Assembly: GCF_002806975.1 (NCBI RefSeq) | Contig: NZ_NIHD01000017.1 | Location: 1-64,000, forward strand | Direction: 5' to 3' | DNA length: 64,000 bases | Source of the DNA: Marinobacter aromaticivorans | GTDB taxonomy: Bacteria > Pseudomonadota > Gammaproteobacteria > Pseudomonadales > Oleiphilaceae | Shown: piece by piece, positions 43,811 through 53,458 of the stretch | How the letters are laid out: the number at the start of each line of letters is the position of its first letter | Position numbering within the stretch: position 1 is the stretch's first letter | Translations under genes and position numbers: made by a program | Notes under the pieces: model-generated | The model's input: the letters and a program-made list of their open reading frames with translations, nothing else | Database searches by the model: none | Told to the model about the DNA's origin: nothing

Positions 43811-45151
43811 TTAGTCAGCCTGTCGCTCGCGGATTTGCCTGGCCCAGCCATCAACACGGAGCATAAGATCCGGTACATCGATACGCGTCAGTTTGCCATC
43901 CTGTACCTGGGGTACGCCATTAACCCAGCTATGGGTTACCGCACGGCCATGATTACTGTAAACAAGGTGGGAAGCGGGGTCATAAACCGGCTGAATAAAG
44001 GGGTCGCTGAGGTCCACGGCGATGATGTCGGCAAGCTTGCCCGCCACCAGCGAGCCCAGTTCGTGTTCCCGCCCCAGCGCCCTGGCGCCGTTTAGCGTAG
44101 CCATCTGTAAAGCCTGGTGCGCGGAGAGTACGGAGGCGTCCTTGGCGACTACCTTTGCAACCATGGCGGCAGTCCGGGTTTCGCCAAACAGGTCCAGATC
44201 GTTATTGCTGGCGGCGCCATCTGTCCCCAAGGCCAGGTTTACGCCGCCTGCCATGAGCTTATGGGCAGGGCAGAGCCCGCTGGCGAGCTTGAGATTGGAT
44301 TCCGGGCAGTGGATAACATGCGTCCCGGTACCGGCAAGTAAATCAATATCCGGCTGGCTGACCTGAGTCATGTGAACACACTGGGTTCTGGCGCCAAGAA
44401 CCCCAAGCTTCGCCAGCCGCTCTAACGGGCGTTTGCCCTGTTTTTCCATGGCATCCGACACTTCAAATTCGGTTTCATGGAGGTGGGTCTGGAGGCGGGC
44501 GCCGGTTTTTTCCGAGAGGGCGACAGCCCGGGCCAGGGGGCCGTCAGAGACCGTATAGGGTGCATGCGGGCCAATGGCGGGCATGATGTAGCTGTCACCT
44601 TTCCAGGTGTTGAGCAGATCTTCGCCCTTGTGCAGGTACTCGTCTGGCCCGGAGCCCCATACCGTGGGGAAGTCCAGCAGAGGAAAGCAGATTTGCGCCC
44701 GCATACCGGTATCGTGAGCCATCTGGGCGACAATCTCGGGGAAAAAATACATATCCGAAAAGGTCGTCGTACCGGTTCGCAGCATTTCCGCCATGGCCAG
44801 TTGGGTGCCGTCAGCAATAAATTGCTCGCTGATAAACTGGCCTTCCGCCGGCCAGATGTGGTCGTTCAGCCAGGCCATCAAAGGCAGGTCATCCGCCATG
44901 CCCCGAAACAGCGACATGGCCGCGTGGCCGTGCATGTTGATCAGCCCGGGCATCACAACGTGGTGGGGCAGTTCTATTGTCTCTTTGGTGCGAAACCCCT
45001 GGTCCGCTTCTGCAACGGGCAGCACCGCGGCAATTCTGGCGCCCTGAATGATAATGGCCTGGTGCTCAAGCACGATTCCGTAAGGTTCAACCGGAAGCAA
45101 CCAACGGGCGTTGATGCGAATATCGGCTGCGGTGATGGTATCTGCCGTCAT
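43811..45151 (-). CDS. mtaD: 5-methylthioadenosine/S-adenosylhomocysteine deaminase
   Basis: A 446-residue amidohydrolase. Zinc ligands show as NMHGHAAMSLF, HLHETEFEVSD (His) and GTDGAASNNDLDL (Asp). Together with the divergent mtnA it forms the route that deaminates methylthioadenosine instead of cleaving it with MtnN. ATG 45151 is taken over the TTG 45199 because of length and an AGGG site. Confidence 0.88.
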   Translation of the reverse strand: MTADTITAADIRINARWLLPVEPYGIVLEHQAIIIQGARIAAVLPVAEADQGFRTKETIELPHHVVMPGLINMHGHAAMSLFRGMADDLPLMAWLNDHIWPAEGQFISEQFIADGTQLAMAEMLRTGTTTFSDMYFFPEIVAQMAHDTGMRAQICFPLLDFPTVWGSGPDEYLHKGEDLLNTWKGDSYIMPAIGPHAPYTVSDGPLARAVALSEKTGARLQTHLHETEFEVSDAMEKQGKRPLERLAKLGVLGARTQCVHMTQVSQPDIDLLAGTGTHVIHCPESNLKLASGLCPAHKLMAGGVNLALGTDGAASNNDLDLFGETRTAAMVAKVVAKDASVLSAHQALQMATLNGARALGREHELGSLVAGKLADIIAVDLSDPFIQPVYDPASHLVYSNHGRAVTHSWVNGVPQVQDGKLTRIDVPDLMLRVDGWARQIRERQAD

Positions 45152-45289
45152 TAACCCTGCCTTGCGATGCCGGCGGCGAATGCGGTTGAACACCAACAAA
45201 GTGCACCAGGGCGCCGGACAATAAAATGTAGCCCGGAAGTATAACCGTTATAATGGCGGTTTTCAGCGCTACGAAACGGAAACCAGGCA

Positions 45290-46387
45290 ATGAATGACTC
45301 CATTAAATCGCCACCTTCTAATTTGCCACCTTCCCATACCACCGGTACGGTGGCACTCAGGTGGCACGGTAGCAGCCTGGAACTGCTGGACCAGCGCCTG
45401 CTGCCGGTTCAGGAACACTGGATTACATTTGAGGGGGCAGCCGGCGTTGCGCAAAGCATCAGGGATATGGTGGTACGCGGTGCGCCGGCCATTGGCATCA
45501 GCGCCGCTTATGGTGTCGCATTGGCGGCCCGGCATGCCGGAGGTGGAGACTGGCGAGCCGAGGTCAGGCAGGCTTTTGGTGAACTGGCGGCGTCACGGCC
45601 AACGGCGGTAAACCTGTTCTGGGCTCTGCAGCGAATGGAGCGGGTGTTTGCGTGCTGCAACTCTCTGGGCGAAGCCCAGAAGCGGCTGGAGAAGGAAGCC
45701 GTTGCCATCCATCAGGAAGACCTCGCAGCGAACCTGGCAATGGCAGACCATGCTCTTGACGCAATGGGGCTCTCTGCTGGTGGCGGAAATGCTTCGCCTG
45801 TCTCGGTTCTGACCCACTGTAATACAGGCGCACTTGCAACCGGTGGTTACGGCACTGCGCTCGGTGTTATTCGCCGGCTGCACGAGAAAAAGTTGCTGAA
45901 GCAGGTTTACGCGGATGAGACCCGGCCCTGGCTTCAGGGTAGCCGCCTTACCGCCTGGGAATTGGTGCGGGACGGCATTCCGGTTACCTTGAATGCCGAT
46001 GGCGCGGCGGCGGCCATTCTTGCAGCGGGTGAGGTGCGTTGGATCGTTGTTGGCGCCGATCGAATTACCGCCAACGGTGATGTGGCGAACAAGATTGGCA
46101 CCTACAGCCTTGCTGTATTGGCGCGACATCACAAAATCGGATTTATGGTTGTGGCGCCTTCCAGCACTGTGGATATGTCGCTGGCATCAGGTGCCGATAT
46201 TGTCATCGAAGAGCGGGACGGAAGCGAGCTTCGGGAGATACGGGGTATTCCACTGGCACCGGAGGGTGTGTCGGTGTTCAACCCGGTGTTTGATGTAACA
46301 CCTGCGAACCTGATTGATCTGATCGTTACGGAAAAAGGCGCCGTGCGAAACCCGAATATTACGGGGATGCACAAGCTATTTGGGTGA
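45290..46387 (+). CDS. mtnA: Methylthioribose-1-phosphate isomerase
   Basis: A 365-residue isomerase of the eIF2B-like family with GAPAIGISAAYG, LTHCNTGALAT (catalytic Cys) and VGADRITANGDVANKIGTY (catalytic Asp). It is transcribed away from mtaD from a shared 138-base region with a TATAAT at about 45250. Its last 12 bases overlap the convergent XRE-like gene. Confidence 0.95.
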   Translation: MNDSIKSPPSNLPPSHTTGTVALRWHGSSLELLDQRLLPVQEHWITFEGAAGVAQSIRDMVVRGAPAIGISAAYGVALAARHAGGGDWRAEVRQAFGELAASRPTAVNLFWALQRMERVFACCNSLGEAQKRLEKEAVAIHQEDLAANLAMADHALDAMGLSAGGGNASPVSVLTHCNTGALATGGYGTALGVIRRLHEKKLLKQVYADETRPWLQGSRLTAWELVRDGIPVTLNADGAAAAILAAGEVRWIVVGADRITANGDVANKIGTYSLAVLARHHKIGFMVVAPSSTVDMSLASGADIVIEERDGSELREIRGIPLAPEGVSVFNPVFDVTPANLIDLIVTEKGAVRNPNITGMHKLFG

Positions 46388-47164
46388 CGGTTTTTTTCCG
46401 ATGACCGCTTTGTTCTCCACCGGCTTTTCCTGCTGATCTTCAAACCTGGCGCGAAGTTCTGATACCTGTCTTTCCTGGTCTTCTATGAAATGCAGGGACA
46501 TCTCGAAGCTCTGTCGGGTGAACTCAAGCACCTTGGCAAAACCCTCGTCGGAAAGGTTTCTTGCGGAATCATGGCGGCGGAATATATTGATGAATTCCCG
46601 CTCCCGCTCAAACTGCAAAGGTACCCTTGCCACGCCCCAGTCGTTCAGGACCTGCCACACTTCCGGGTTGTAGTTGCGGGTAGTGCGCATAATGAAAGGA
46701 ATGGGGTCGTTCCGTGCAATCAGGGCGGTCAAGCGCAGAATCAGTTCAAAGGAAAGCGTTGCTGTGCCGTTCTCGATGGCTTCAAGAACGGACTTGTCGC
46801 GGAGATCGAGGGCTTCGCTCATTTCGGATAAGGTAAGCCCGGCAACTTCCCGTATGTCTTTCAGTGATTGACCGGCAGCCAGCATGGCGCGAAGCTGATC
46901 CTGTGAATTGACCAGCACCCGGCCAACACGCAGTGACGTGTCGGTGGCCCGGGCTCCGAAGCGGAATGCCGACCCCGTAAGGGCGGCGAGACGGTCAAAA
47001 ATGCCTTCAGGTGCTTTTTCCGATGCGCTCGGTTTGCGCAGTTCATCCGCCTCTTCCTGGGAGCGCATGGCATGCAGCGCGTCCAGCAGCATGTCCTGGA
47101 GAGCACGGGCTTTGGTCTGGTGCTCCTGCTCGCTGGACGTGGCTTTGGCCGTTTTCTGGCTCAC
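46376..47164 (-). CDS. XRE-type helix-turn-helix protein
   Basis: A 262-residue soluble protein. A polar N-terminal region (about 1-95) precedes an HTH domain (about 98-150, SLKDIREVAGLTLSEMSEAL, DKSVLEAIENGTATLS), then a helical C-terminal half. It overlaps prc by four bases, so the two are co-expressed, and mtnA tail to tail by 12. A transcription-regulator role is likely; targets unknown. Confidence 0.75.
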   Translation of the reverse strand: MSQKTAKATSSEQEHQTKARALQDMLLDALHAMRSQEEADELRKPSASEKAPEGIFDRLAALTGSAFRFGARATDTSLRVGRVLVNSQDQLRAMLAAGQSLKDIREVAGLTLSEMSEALDLRDKSVLEAIENGTATLSFELILRLTALIARNDPIPFIMRTTRNYNPEVWQVLNDWGVARVPLQFEREREFINIFRRHDSARNLSDEGFAKVLEFTRQSFEMSLHFIEDQERQVSELRARFEDQQEKPVENKAVIGKKPSPK

Positions 47165-49335
47165 TGCCGTACCTCAGCCTGGGCTGCAATCTGTCGTGGC
47201 GCAAGAATGGAGACCATCCGCTTATCCAGCTCCAGCATATCCGCCATAATGTGCCCGCCTTCGCGGATTACGAAATCCAGTTCTTCATCGGTAGAACCCA
47301 GATCCGCAGCCTGCTGATCCTGCCAGTCTTCAAGTTCATCCAGCGACTCGAAAGGCTCTTCGCCACGCAGTTCCCGGCGGGCGTTGGCAATGGTCAGCCT
47401 GGTGCGCTCGATCTGCTCCTGTTGCGTGGTTCGCTCGTCCAGATTGAGGCTTACGGTTTCCCTCTGGCGCTGCTCTTCCAGGAAGTCGATCTCCTGTTGC
47501 AGGAGTCTGAAATCGGGGCTTTTGGCAAAACGATCTTCGTGGCGCTTGCGCAGTTCCTCAATAATGTCGCTGAAATCGAAATAGCGGGTGTGTGGAACTG
47601 CCTCAATCTGATCCCAGGGCAGGGCGTGATCCAGAGCATCCTCACCGATTCGGGTTTTGTCGATGCGTGAGGGTATCTCGATATCGGGGATTACACCTTT
47701 GTGCTGGGTGGAGCCCCCGGATACCCGGTAAAACTTCGACTGGGTAATTTTGAGCTGACCGTGATTCAGCGGGCGCACGGCCTGCACAGTGCCTTTGCCA
47801 AAGGTTTGTGAACCAACCACCAGGCCCCGGCCATAATCCTGGATTGCACCCGCAAAAATCTCGGACGCCGATGCACTCATGCGGTTGGTCAGTACCACCA
47901 GAGGCCCGTCGTAGGCAACGGATGCGTCATCGTCATTGAGAACCTGAACTTCATTGTTTGAGTTGCGAATCTGCACCGTGGGGCCGGTATCGATAAACAG
48001 CCCGACCAGATCGTTCGCTTCATGCAGGGCGCCGCCACCATTGTTCCGCAAGTCTATCACCAGGCCATCGACGCCCTCCTGCTGAAGTTCGGCAATCAGT
48101 TTGCGCACATCGCGGGTTGTGCTCTTGTAGTTGGGATCCCCTGCCTGCATGGCGCGAAAATCGGCATAAAAGGTGGGAATGGTAATAACCCCAACCGTGT
48201 AGGTTTCACCATTTCGCTCGAACTCAATGGTGTTCTTGCTGGCGCTTTGCTCTTCCAGTTTGACCTCATCACGCCGGATGGAAATGGATTTGGTAATGGT
48301 TTCGTCGGTTGCGCTGGCGGGGACCACTTCAAGAGTGACGACGGAGTCCCGAGGGCCGCGGATAAGATCGACAACTTCGTCCAGGCGCCAGCCAATAACG
48401 TTTACCGGTTTCTCTCCTTCCTGGGCCACGGAGACAATCCTGTCAGCAGGCTGCAACTGGCCCTGTTTCGATGCCGGGCCACCCGGAACCAGTCTGACGA
48501 CTTTGGTGTACTCGTTATCCCCCTGCAGGACCGCGCCTATACCTTCAAGCGAAAGGCTCATGTTGATGTTGAAGTTTTCCGATGTACGCGGTGAGAAATA
48601 AGCCGTATGCGGGTCCCACATGCCAGTAAATGCATTCATGTAAGCCTGAAAGGCATCTTCGCTACGGGCCTGGTAGGCACGCTTTAGCTGCCCTTCATAG
48701 CGACGTTTGAGCGTTTCGGTAATCGCCTCGTCGTCGGTACCGTTAAGGCGTTGGGCCAAGACGGCATTTTTGATGCGCTTTACCCACAATGCGTCGAGCG
48801 CTTCTTTGTCCGGTTCCCAGTCTGCCTCGGAGCGGTCCAGAAGAATGCTGTCGTTTGATGAGAAATCCAGATTTTCAATGCCTTCATCGAGGGTTTTGAG
48901 GGCAAACCGGAGGCGTTCTATGATCCGTTTCTGGACCAGATTGTAGATATCAAACCCCGGCTGCAACTGACCGGTTTTGAGAGCGGATCCTAACCGGCTT
49001 TTCACTTTGTCGAGGGCCTGGACATCGCGAGCGGTAAGATACACCCGCTGCCCGTCAAGGTAGTTCAGGTAAGCGTCGAAGACATCGCCGGAAAGCTCGT
49101 CGCTGATGCCCATATCGCGGAAATGGGTGAACTGAAGTTGTCTGGCGATAAGAATGTTGGCACGAGCCTGGTCAATCGTTGGAGCAACGGGTGTATATGA
49201 CTCCGGCTCGACAGCGTTTGCCTGAACTGCAAACGGCGTTGACAGAAGCAGGGCAATGGTGAGCGCTATAAACACACCTGTCTTGCCGGCTTTGTGTGGC
49301 GAACGATGGACAGATGTTTTTTCCGGGATGGTCAT
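47161..49335 (-). CDS. prc: Tail-specific (C-terminal processing) protease Prc
   Basis: A 724-residue periplasmic protease. Signal peptide (about 15-40), PDZ domain (about 240-330, GAVLQGDNEYTKVVRLVPGGPA) and the S41 Ser/Lys dyad in RMSASASEIFAGAI and QTFGKGTVQ. Length matches Prc (682-700 in E. coli, longer in Pseudomonas). It trims tails of periplasmic proteins and cleaves SsrA-tagged ones. Confidence 0.93.
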   Translation of the reverse strand: MTIPEKTSVHRSPHKAGKTGVFIALTIALLLSTPFAVQANAVEPESYTPVAPTIDQARANILIARQLQFTHFRDMGISDELSGDVFDAYLNYLDGQRVYLTARDVQALDKVKSRLGSALKTGQLQPGFDIYNLVQKRIIERLRFALKTLDEGIENLDFSSNDSILLDRSEADWEPDKEALDALWVKRIKNAVLAQRLNGTDDEAITETLKRRYEGQLKRAYQARSEDAFQAYMNAFTGMWDPHTAYFSPRTSENFNINMSLSLEGIGAVLQGDNEYTKVVRLVPGGPASKQGQLQPADRIVSVAQEGEKPVNVIGWRLDEVVDLIRGPRDSVVTLEVVPASATDETITKSISIRRDEVKLEEQSASKNTIEFERNGETYTVGVITIPTFYADFRAMQAGDPNYKSTTRDVRKLIAELQQEGVDGLVIDLRNNGGGALHEANDLVGLFIDTGPTVQIRNSNNEVQVLNDDDASVAYDGPLVVLTNRMSASASEIFAGAIQDYGRGLVVGSQTFGKGTVQAVRPLNHGQLKITQSKFYRVSGGSTQHKGVIPDIEIPSRIDKTRIGEDALDHALPWDQIEAVPHTRYFDFSDIIEELRKRHEDRFAKSPDFRLLQQEIDFLEEQRQRETVSLNLDERTTQQEQIERTRLTIANARRELRGEEPFESLDELEDWQDQQAADLGSTDEELDFVIREGGHIMADMLELDKRMVSILAPRQIAAQAEVRQ

Positions 49336-49548
49336 ATAAACATACCTGACGACGATGCTGGGTATCCGCCGACGACATACAGGCTGTTTTGGCGGTGGTT
49401 AACCCGTGAGCTTATAGAATTATTGTAGGCAAGGGCTACACCTGTTGCTATAGGCATAGCGTATCGGTTCGTGACAATCTGTCCATGAACCCGGCAGGAT
49501 AACATTAAAAAAACATGAAAACTCAGGAACTTTGAGGTGTTAACAGCG

Positions 49549-49573
49549 CGTCGGAGGGGCGAGCCCCCCGACG
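49549..49573 (-). terminator. Hairpin after the beta-oxidation operon
   Basis: GC-rich stem CGTCGGGGGGC/GCCCCTCCGACG with one mismatch and a three-base loop, 10 bases after the stop of the 3-hydroxyacyl-CoA dehydrogenase gene. No T-tract follows on the minus strand. Confidence 0.55.
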
Positions 49574-49583
49574 ATCATCCGCA

Positions 49584-51734
49584 TCAGACAAACGGCTTGT
49601 CCTGCTCTGCGTGCTCAAGCAGCAGCGCAGGTGGTGAAAAGCGTTCACCGTAGGTTGCAGCCAGCTCCCTGGCTCGTTCAGTAAAGGCTCTCACTCCATA
49701 CTGGTTAATAAACTGTATGGCTCCGCCAGTCCAGGGCGCGTACCCGATACCGAAAATGCTGCCAATGTTGGCATCCTCCACGGTGCGTAACACGCCTTCT
49801 TCCAGGCAGCGAACGGTTTCAATGGCCTGAATGAACAGAATCCGGTCTTTCAGTTCCTGCAATTCCACCTTGCGGGCTTTTTCGCTATCCACATAGAGCG
49901 TTTCAAGCTCTGGCCACAGGTATTTCCTGCCTTTCGCGGGATACTCATAGAAACCGGCTCCGGCTGCCTTGCCCTTGCGTCCGTGGTCCTTGACCATCTG
50001 GTCGATGATGGCCTCTGCCGGGTGCGCATTCCAGATTCCACCGGCCGCTTCTGTGTCTTTTTTGCTTTGGTCACGAACATGTTGCATCAGCGTCAGGCTG
50101 ACTTCATCGGAGATGGTCAGGGGCCCAACGGGCATGCCGGCCATTAAGCCGGCATTCTCGATGCTGGCCGGGTGAATGCCTTCGCCCAGCATACTGATGC
50201 CTTCGTTCACAAAGGTGCCGAAAACCCGAGAGGTAAAGAATCCACGGCTGTCGTTCACCACCACCGGGGTTTTGCCAATCTGCTGAACGTAGTCGAAGGC
50301 TCGTGCCAGTGTCTCGTCGGAAGTCTTCTCGCCCACAATAATTTCAACGAGCATCATTTTGTCGACGGGTGAGAAAAAGTGCAGACCGATGAAGTTTTCC
50401 GGCTTGGCAGAGGCTTTTGCCAGCTGTGTGATTGGAATGGTTGAGGTGTTGGAGGCGAAGATGCCGTTGCCCACCAGTTTTGGCTCGGCTTCTGCGGTTA
50501 CCTTGGCTTTCAGATCGCTGTCCTCGAACACTGCTTCGATGACCAGGTCGCAGCCTTCCAGGTCGGCGGCAGAGTCTGTGGCTTTGATGCGACCCAGGAT
50601 TTCCGCTTTTTTCTCCTCGGTCATGTGGCCACGGCTGACCTTTTTCGCCAGCAGATTTTCCGAATAGCTCTTGCCCTTTTCTGCGTTTTCAAGAGAAACG
50701 TCTTTCAGCACCACTTCCATGCCACGGTTGGCGGTGGCGTAGGCAATGCCTGCACCCATCATGCCTGCACCCAGCACGCCTACCTTTTTGAAAGTTTCTT
50801 TTTCCACTCCGGATGGCCGGCTGCCGCCCGCATTGATGTCATTCAGCTGAAACCAGAAGGTGCCTGTCATGTTCTTGGCAACCTGGCCAATCACCAGTTC
50901 GGCAAAGTAGCGGGTTTCAATCAGGCTGCCGTTATCGAAGTCGACCTGAGCACCTTCAACGGCCGCCGCCATGATGCGCTCGGGAGCCGGGTAGCAGCCT
51001 TTGGTTTTCTGCTTCAGCATGGCCGGCGCAATTGCCAGCTTTTGTGCCATGGCCGGATGATGGGGCGCGCCGCCGGGCATTTTGTAGCCTTTCTTGTCCC
51101 AGGGCTGTTGGCACTTGGGATTGGCGTCAATAAATGCCCGGGCCTTGGCCATCATGTCTTCCGGGGAGTCTGCCAGCTCATCAATAATGCCGGCTTTCAG
51201 GGCAGCGGCCGGGCGCAGCTTTTTGCCTTCCATCAGAAGCGGAAACGCCGCTTCCAGGCCAATCATTCGGGGTAGTCGCTGAGTACCGCCGCCACCGGGG
51301 AGCAAGCCCAGTGATACTTCCGGAAGGCCCAGTTGGATGCTGTTGTTGTTCAGTACTATGCGGTGGTGGCAAGCCAGAGCAATTTCAAATCCGCCCCCGA
51401 GCGCCGCACCATTAATGGCTGCGACCACCGGCTTGCCACAGGTTTCCAGCGCCCGCATTTGGGCTTTCATGCCGTTGACCATGTCCTCAAATAACTGGGC
51501 ATTGTCACGGGTGACTTTGAAAATTTCATTCAGGTCGCCACCGGCAAAAAAAGTCTTTTTGCCAGAGGTGACGATAATACCGCGAATATTTTCCAGGTCG
51601 CCCTGAACTTTGCTCACGGCGTCGTCCAGAGCTTCACGAAACGCCTTGTTCATGGTGTTCGCGGACTGGCCCGGCATGTCGATGGTAAGGGTCAGTATCT
51701 GATCCGAACCCAAGTCATATCGAATGGCACTCAT
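49584..51734 (-). CDS. Trifunctional-type enoyl-CoA hydratase/3-hydroxyacyl-CoA dehydrogenase
   Basis: A 716-residue fusion for beta-oxidation. Residues about 1-190 are an enoyl-CoA hydratase/isomerase (AALGGGFEIALACHHRI), then an NAD-binding 3-hydroxyacyl-CoA dehydrogenase (VGVLGAGMMGAGIAYATA, about 315-332; GLHFFSPVDKM) and the C-terminal HAD domains. It is FadB/FadJ-like, but the N-terminus and the thiolase partner resemble the second Pseudomonas pair rather than canonical fadBA, so no symbol is given. It follows the thiolase gene by 32 bases, with AAGGAG before the ATG. Confidence 0.9.
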   Translation of the reverse strand: MSAIRYDLGSDQILTLTIDMPGQSANTMNKAFREALDDAVSKVQGDLENIRGIIVTSGKKTFFAGGDLNEIFKVTRDNAQLFEDMVNGMKAQMRALETCGKPVVAAINGAALGGGFEIALACHHRIVLNNNSIQLGLPEVSLGLLPGGGGTQRLPRMIGLEAAFPLLMEGKKLRPAAALKAGIIDELADSPEDMMAKARAFIDANPKCQQPWDKKGYKMPGGAPHHPAMAQKLAIAPAMLKQKTKGCYPAPERIMAAAVEGAQVDFDNGSLIETRYFAELVIGQVAKNMTGTFWFQLNDINAGGSRPSGVEKETFKKVGVLGAGMMGAGIAYATANRGMEVVLKDVSLENAEKGKSYSENLLAKKVSRGHMTEEKKAEILGRIKATDSAADLEGCDLVIEAVFEDSDLKAKVTAEAEPKLVGNGIFASNTSTIPITQLAKASAKPENFIGLHFFSPVDKMMLVEIIVGEKTSDETLARAFDYVQQIGKTPVVVNDSRGFFTSRVFGTFVNEGISMLGEGIHPASIENAGLMAGMPVGPLTISDEVSLTLMQHVRDQSKKDTEAAGGIWNAHPAEAIIDQMVKDHGRKGKAAGAGFYEYPAKGRKYLWPELETLYVDSEKARKVELQELKDRILFIQAIETVRCLEEGVLRTVEDANIGSIFGIGYAPWTGGAIQFINQYGVRAFTERARELAATYGERFSPPALLLEHAEQDKPFV

Positions 51735-51766
51735 AATCGGTTCTCCTTACTGAAAAAGTGTGGGGT

Positions 51767-52975
51767 TCAGACCCGTTCAATGATGGTGGCAATGCCCATG
51801 CCGCCGCCAACGCAAAGCGTTGCCAGGCCAAAACGCAATTCACGGCGCTCCAGCTCGTCCAGCAGGGTGCCGAGAATCATTGCGCCGGTAGCGCCGAGTG
51901 GGTGGCCCATGGCGATTGCACCGCCGTTCACGTTCACTTTTTCATCAGGAACCGAGAGTTCCTTCTGGAAGCGCATTACCACGGAGGCAAAGGCTTCGTT
52001 TACTTCAAACAGATCAATCTGATCCACCGTCATGCCTGCTTTATCCAGCGCTTTGAGCGTTGCCGGGGCAGGGCCGGTGAGCATGATGGTGGGGTCGGTG
52101 CTGGTTACGGCAGTGGCAACAATGCGGGCACGGGGCTTCAGGCCCAGGGCCTTGCCCTTGGCTTCGCTGCCAATCAGAATGCCGGTGGCGCCGTCTACCA
52201 TGCCGGAAGAGTTGCCAGCGTGATGCACATGGTTGATTTTTTCAACATAGTGGTATTTTTCGCGAGCCACGCTGTTAAAGCCCATTTCGCCCATCATCTG
52301 GAAGGAGGGTTTGAGGCCGGCAAGAGACTCAACAGTAGTGTTGCCTCGCACGTGTTCGTCACGGTCAAGAATAACAACGCCATTCTGGTCGGTAACAGGC
52401 ACAATGGATTTGGCGAAGTAACCGTTTTTCCAGGCGTTTGCGGCTTTCTGCTGGGATTTGACGGCGAAGCCGTCAACATCTTCCCGGCTGAAGCCCTCCA
52501 GGGTGGCAATAAGGTCGGCGCCGATACCCTGGGGCATGAAGCCGGTATGCAGGTTGGTGTGCGGATCCATCGCCCAGGCGCCGCCATCAGAACCCATGGG
52601 GATGCGGGACATAGACTCGACACCGCCGGCTACAACAAGATCTTCCCAGCCTGAGCGAATTTTCATGGCGGCCAGGTTAACGGCTTCCAGACCGGAAGCG
52701 CAGAAACGGTTAAGGGTAACGCCGGCTACTTTCTCGTCCCAGTCTGCTGCGAGAGCCGCAGTTTTGGCAATGTCGGCACCCTGATCGCCAATAGCGGTGA
52801 CGCAACCAAGCACTATATCGTCTACCTGGGCGGTATCCAGATTGTTTCGTTGCTGCAGCGCATTGAGCACAGTGGTCAGAAGTGTAATGGGTTTCACGCT
52901 GTACAAAGCGCCGTCCTTTTTGCCACGCCCTCTGGGAGTGCGGACCGCGTCGAAGATATACGCCTCGGTGGTCAT
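51767..52975 (-). CDS. Acetyl-CoA C-acyltransferase (thiolase)
   Basis: A 402-residue thiolase. Active-site residues: Cys in NRFCASGLEAVN, His in AIAMGHPLGATG and Cys in ATLCVGGGMG. ATG 52975 follows AGAGGAAA. It precedes the hydratase/dehydrogenase gene as an operon that completes one turn of fatty-acid beta-oxidation, in keeping with an alkane/lipid-using marine lifestyle. Confidence 0.92.
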   Translation of the reverse strand: MTTEAYIFDAVRTPRGRGKKDGALYSVKPITLLTTVLNALQQRNNLDTAQVDDIVLGCVTAIGDQGADIAKTAALAADWDEKVAGVTLNRFCASGLEAVNLAAMKIRSGWEDLVVAGGVESMSRIPMGSDGGAWAMDPHTNLHTGFMPQGIGADLIATLEGFSREDVDGFAVKSQQKAANAWKNGYFAKSIVPVTDQNGVVILDRDEHVRGNTTVESLAGLKPSFQMMGEMGFNSVAREKYHYVEKINHVHHAGNSSGMVDGATGILIGSEAKGKALGLKPRARIVATAVTSTDPTIMLTGPAPATLKALDKAGMTVDQIDLFEVNEAFASVVMRFQKELSVPDEKVNVNGGAIAMGHPLGATGAMILGTLLDELERRELRFGLATLCVGGGMGIATIIERV

Positions 52976-53184
52976 TGCTTTTCCTCTGATGATTGTTGCT
53001 TTGTGGTTTGCATGCCAGACAGCCCACCATAGCCTTTTGACAGCTCTGTGGGTAATGACGCCGCCTGCCAATCGGATTGACGAAATTGCTCAGTAACCAT
53101 GACAGGCCTGGGTGCGGCTTCTATGGTTAAACAGAAGCATCAACTTTTCAGGTGCTCGCAAGGGGATTCAGGAGGCACAGAGCC

Positions 53185-53448
53185 ATGTCTTTCAGAGACG
53201 CTGTTGACAATTTTTACGAACGCCTGGTGATGGACGCGATCGACGCGACAAGGGAGCCGGGGGATACCGCGGACTATCTGACGGACGTTATGTGTGTCGC
53301 CCTGAACAGGCTGCCGCCCAGGTATTACAGGCACACTATTGACATGATGTTCTATCTGGCAGATGAAGAACTCAGTGTTATGAAAGAAAAATCCCTGGCC
53401 GCCGTCAGGTTTGCCAGGGATTTTGTCAGGGAGCATCAGCGCGAGTAG
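53185..53448 (+). CDS. ComFB-family protein
   Basis: An 87-residue protein matching late-competence-development ComFB (NFYERLVMDAI, MCVALNRLPPRYYRHTIDMMFYL). ATG 53185 follows AGGAGG; the 53152 start has no ribosome site. ComFB proteins in cyanobacteria bind cyclic dinucleotides; the role here is unknown. Confidence 0.82.
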   Translation: MSFRDAVDNFYERLVMDAIDATREPGDTADYLTDVMCVALNRLPPRYYRHTIDMMFYLADEELSVMKEKSLAAVRFARDFVREHQRE

Positions 53449-53458
53449 TGCCCGCGGG

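Noticed and set aside
49584..52975. Calling the beta-oxidation pair fadB and fadA
   Set aside because: The functions fit but the N-termini and thiolase length (402) resemble a second Pseudomonas-type pair more than canonical fadBA, so symbols were withheld.
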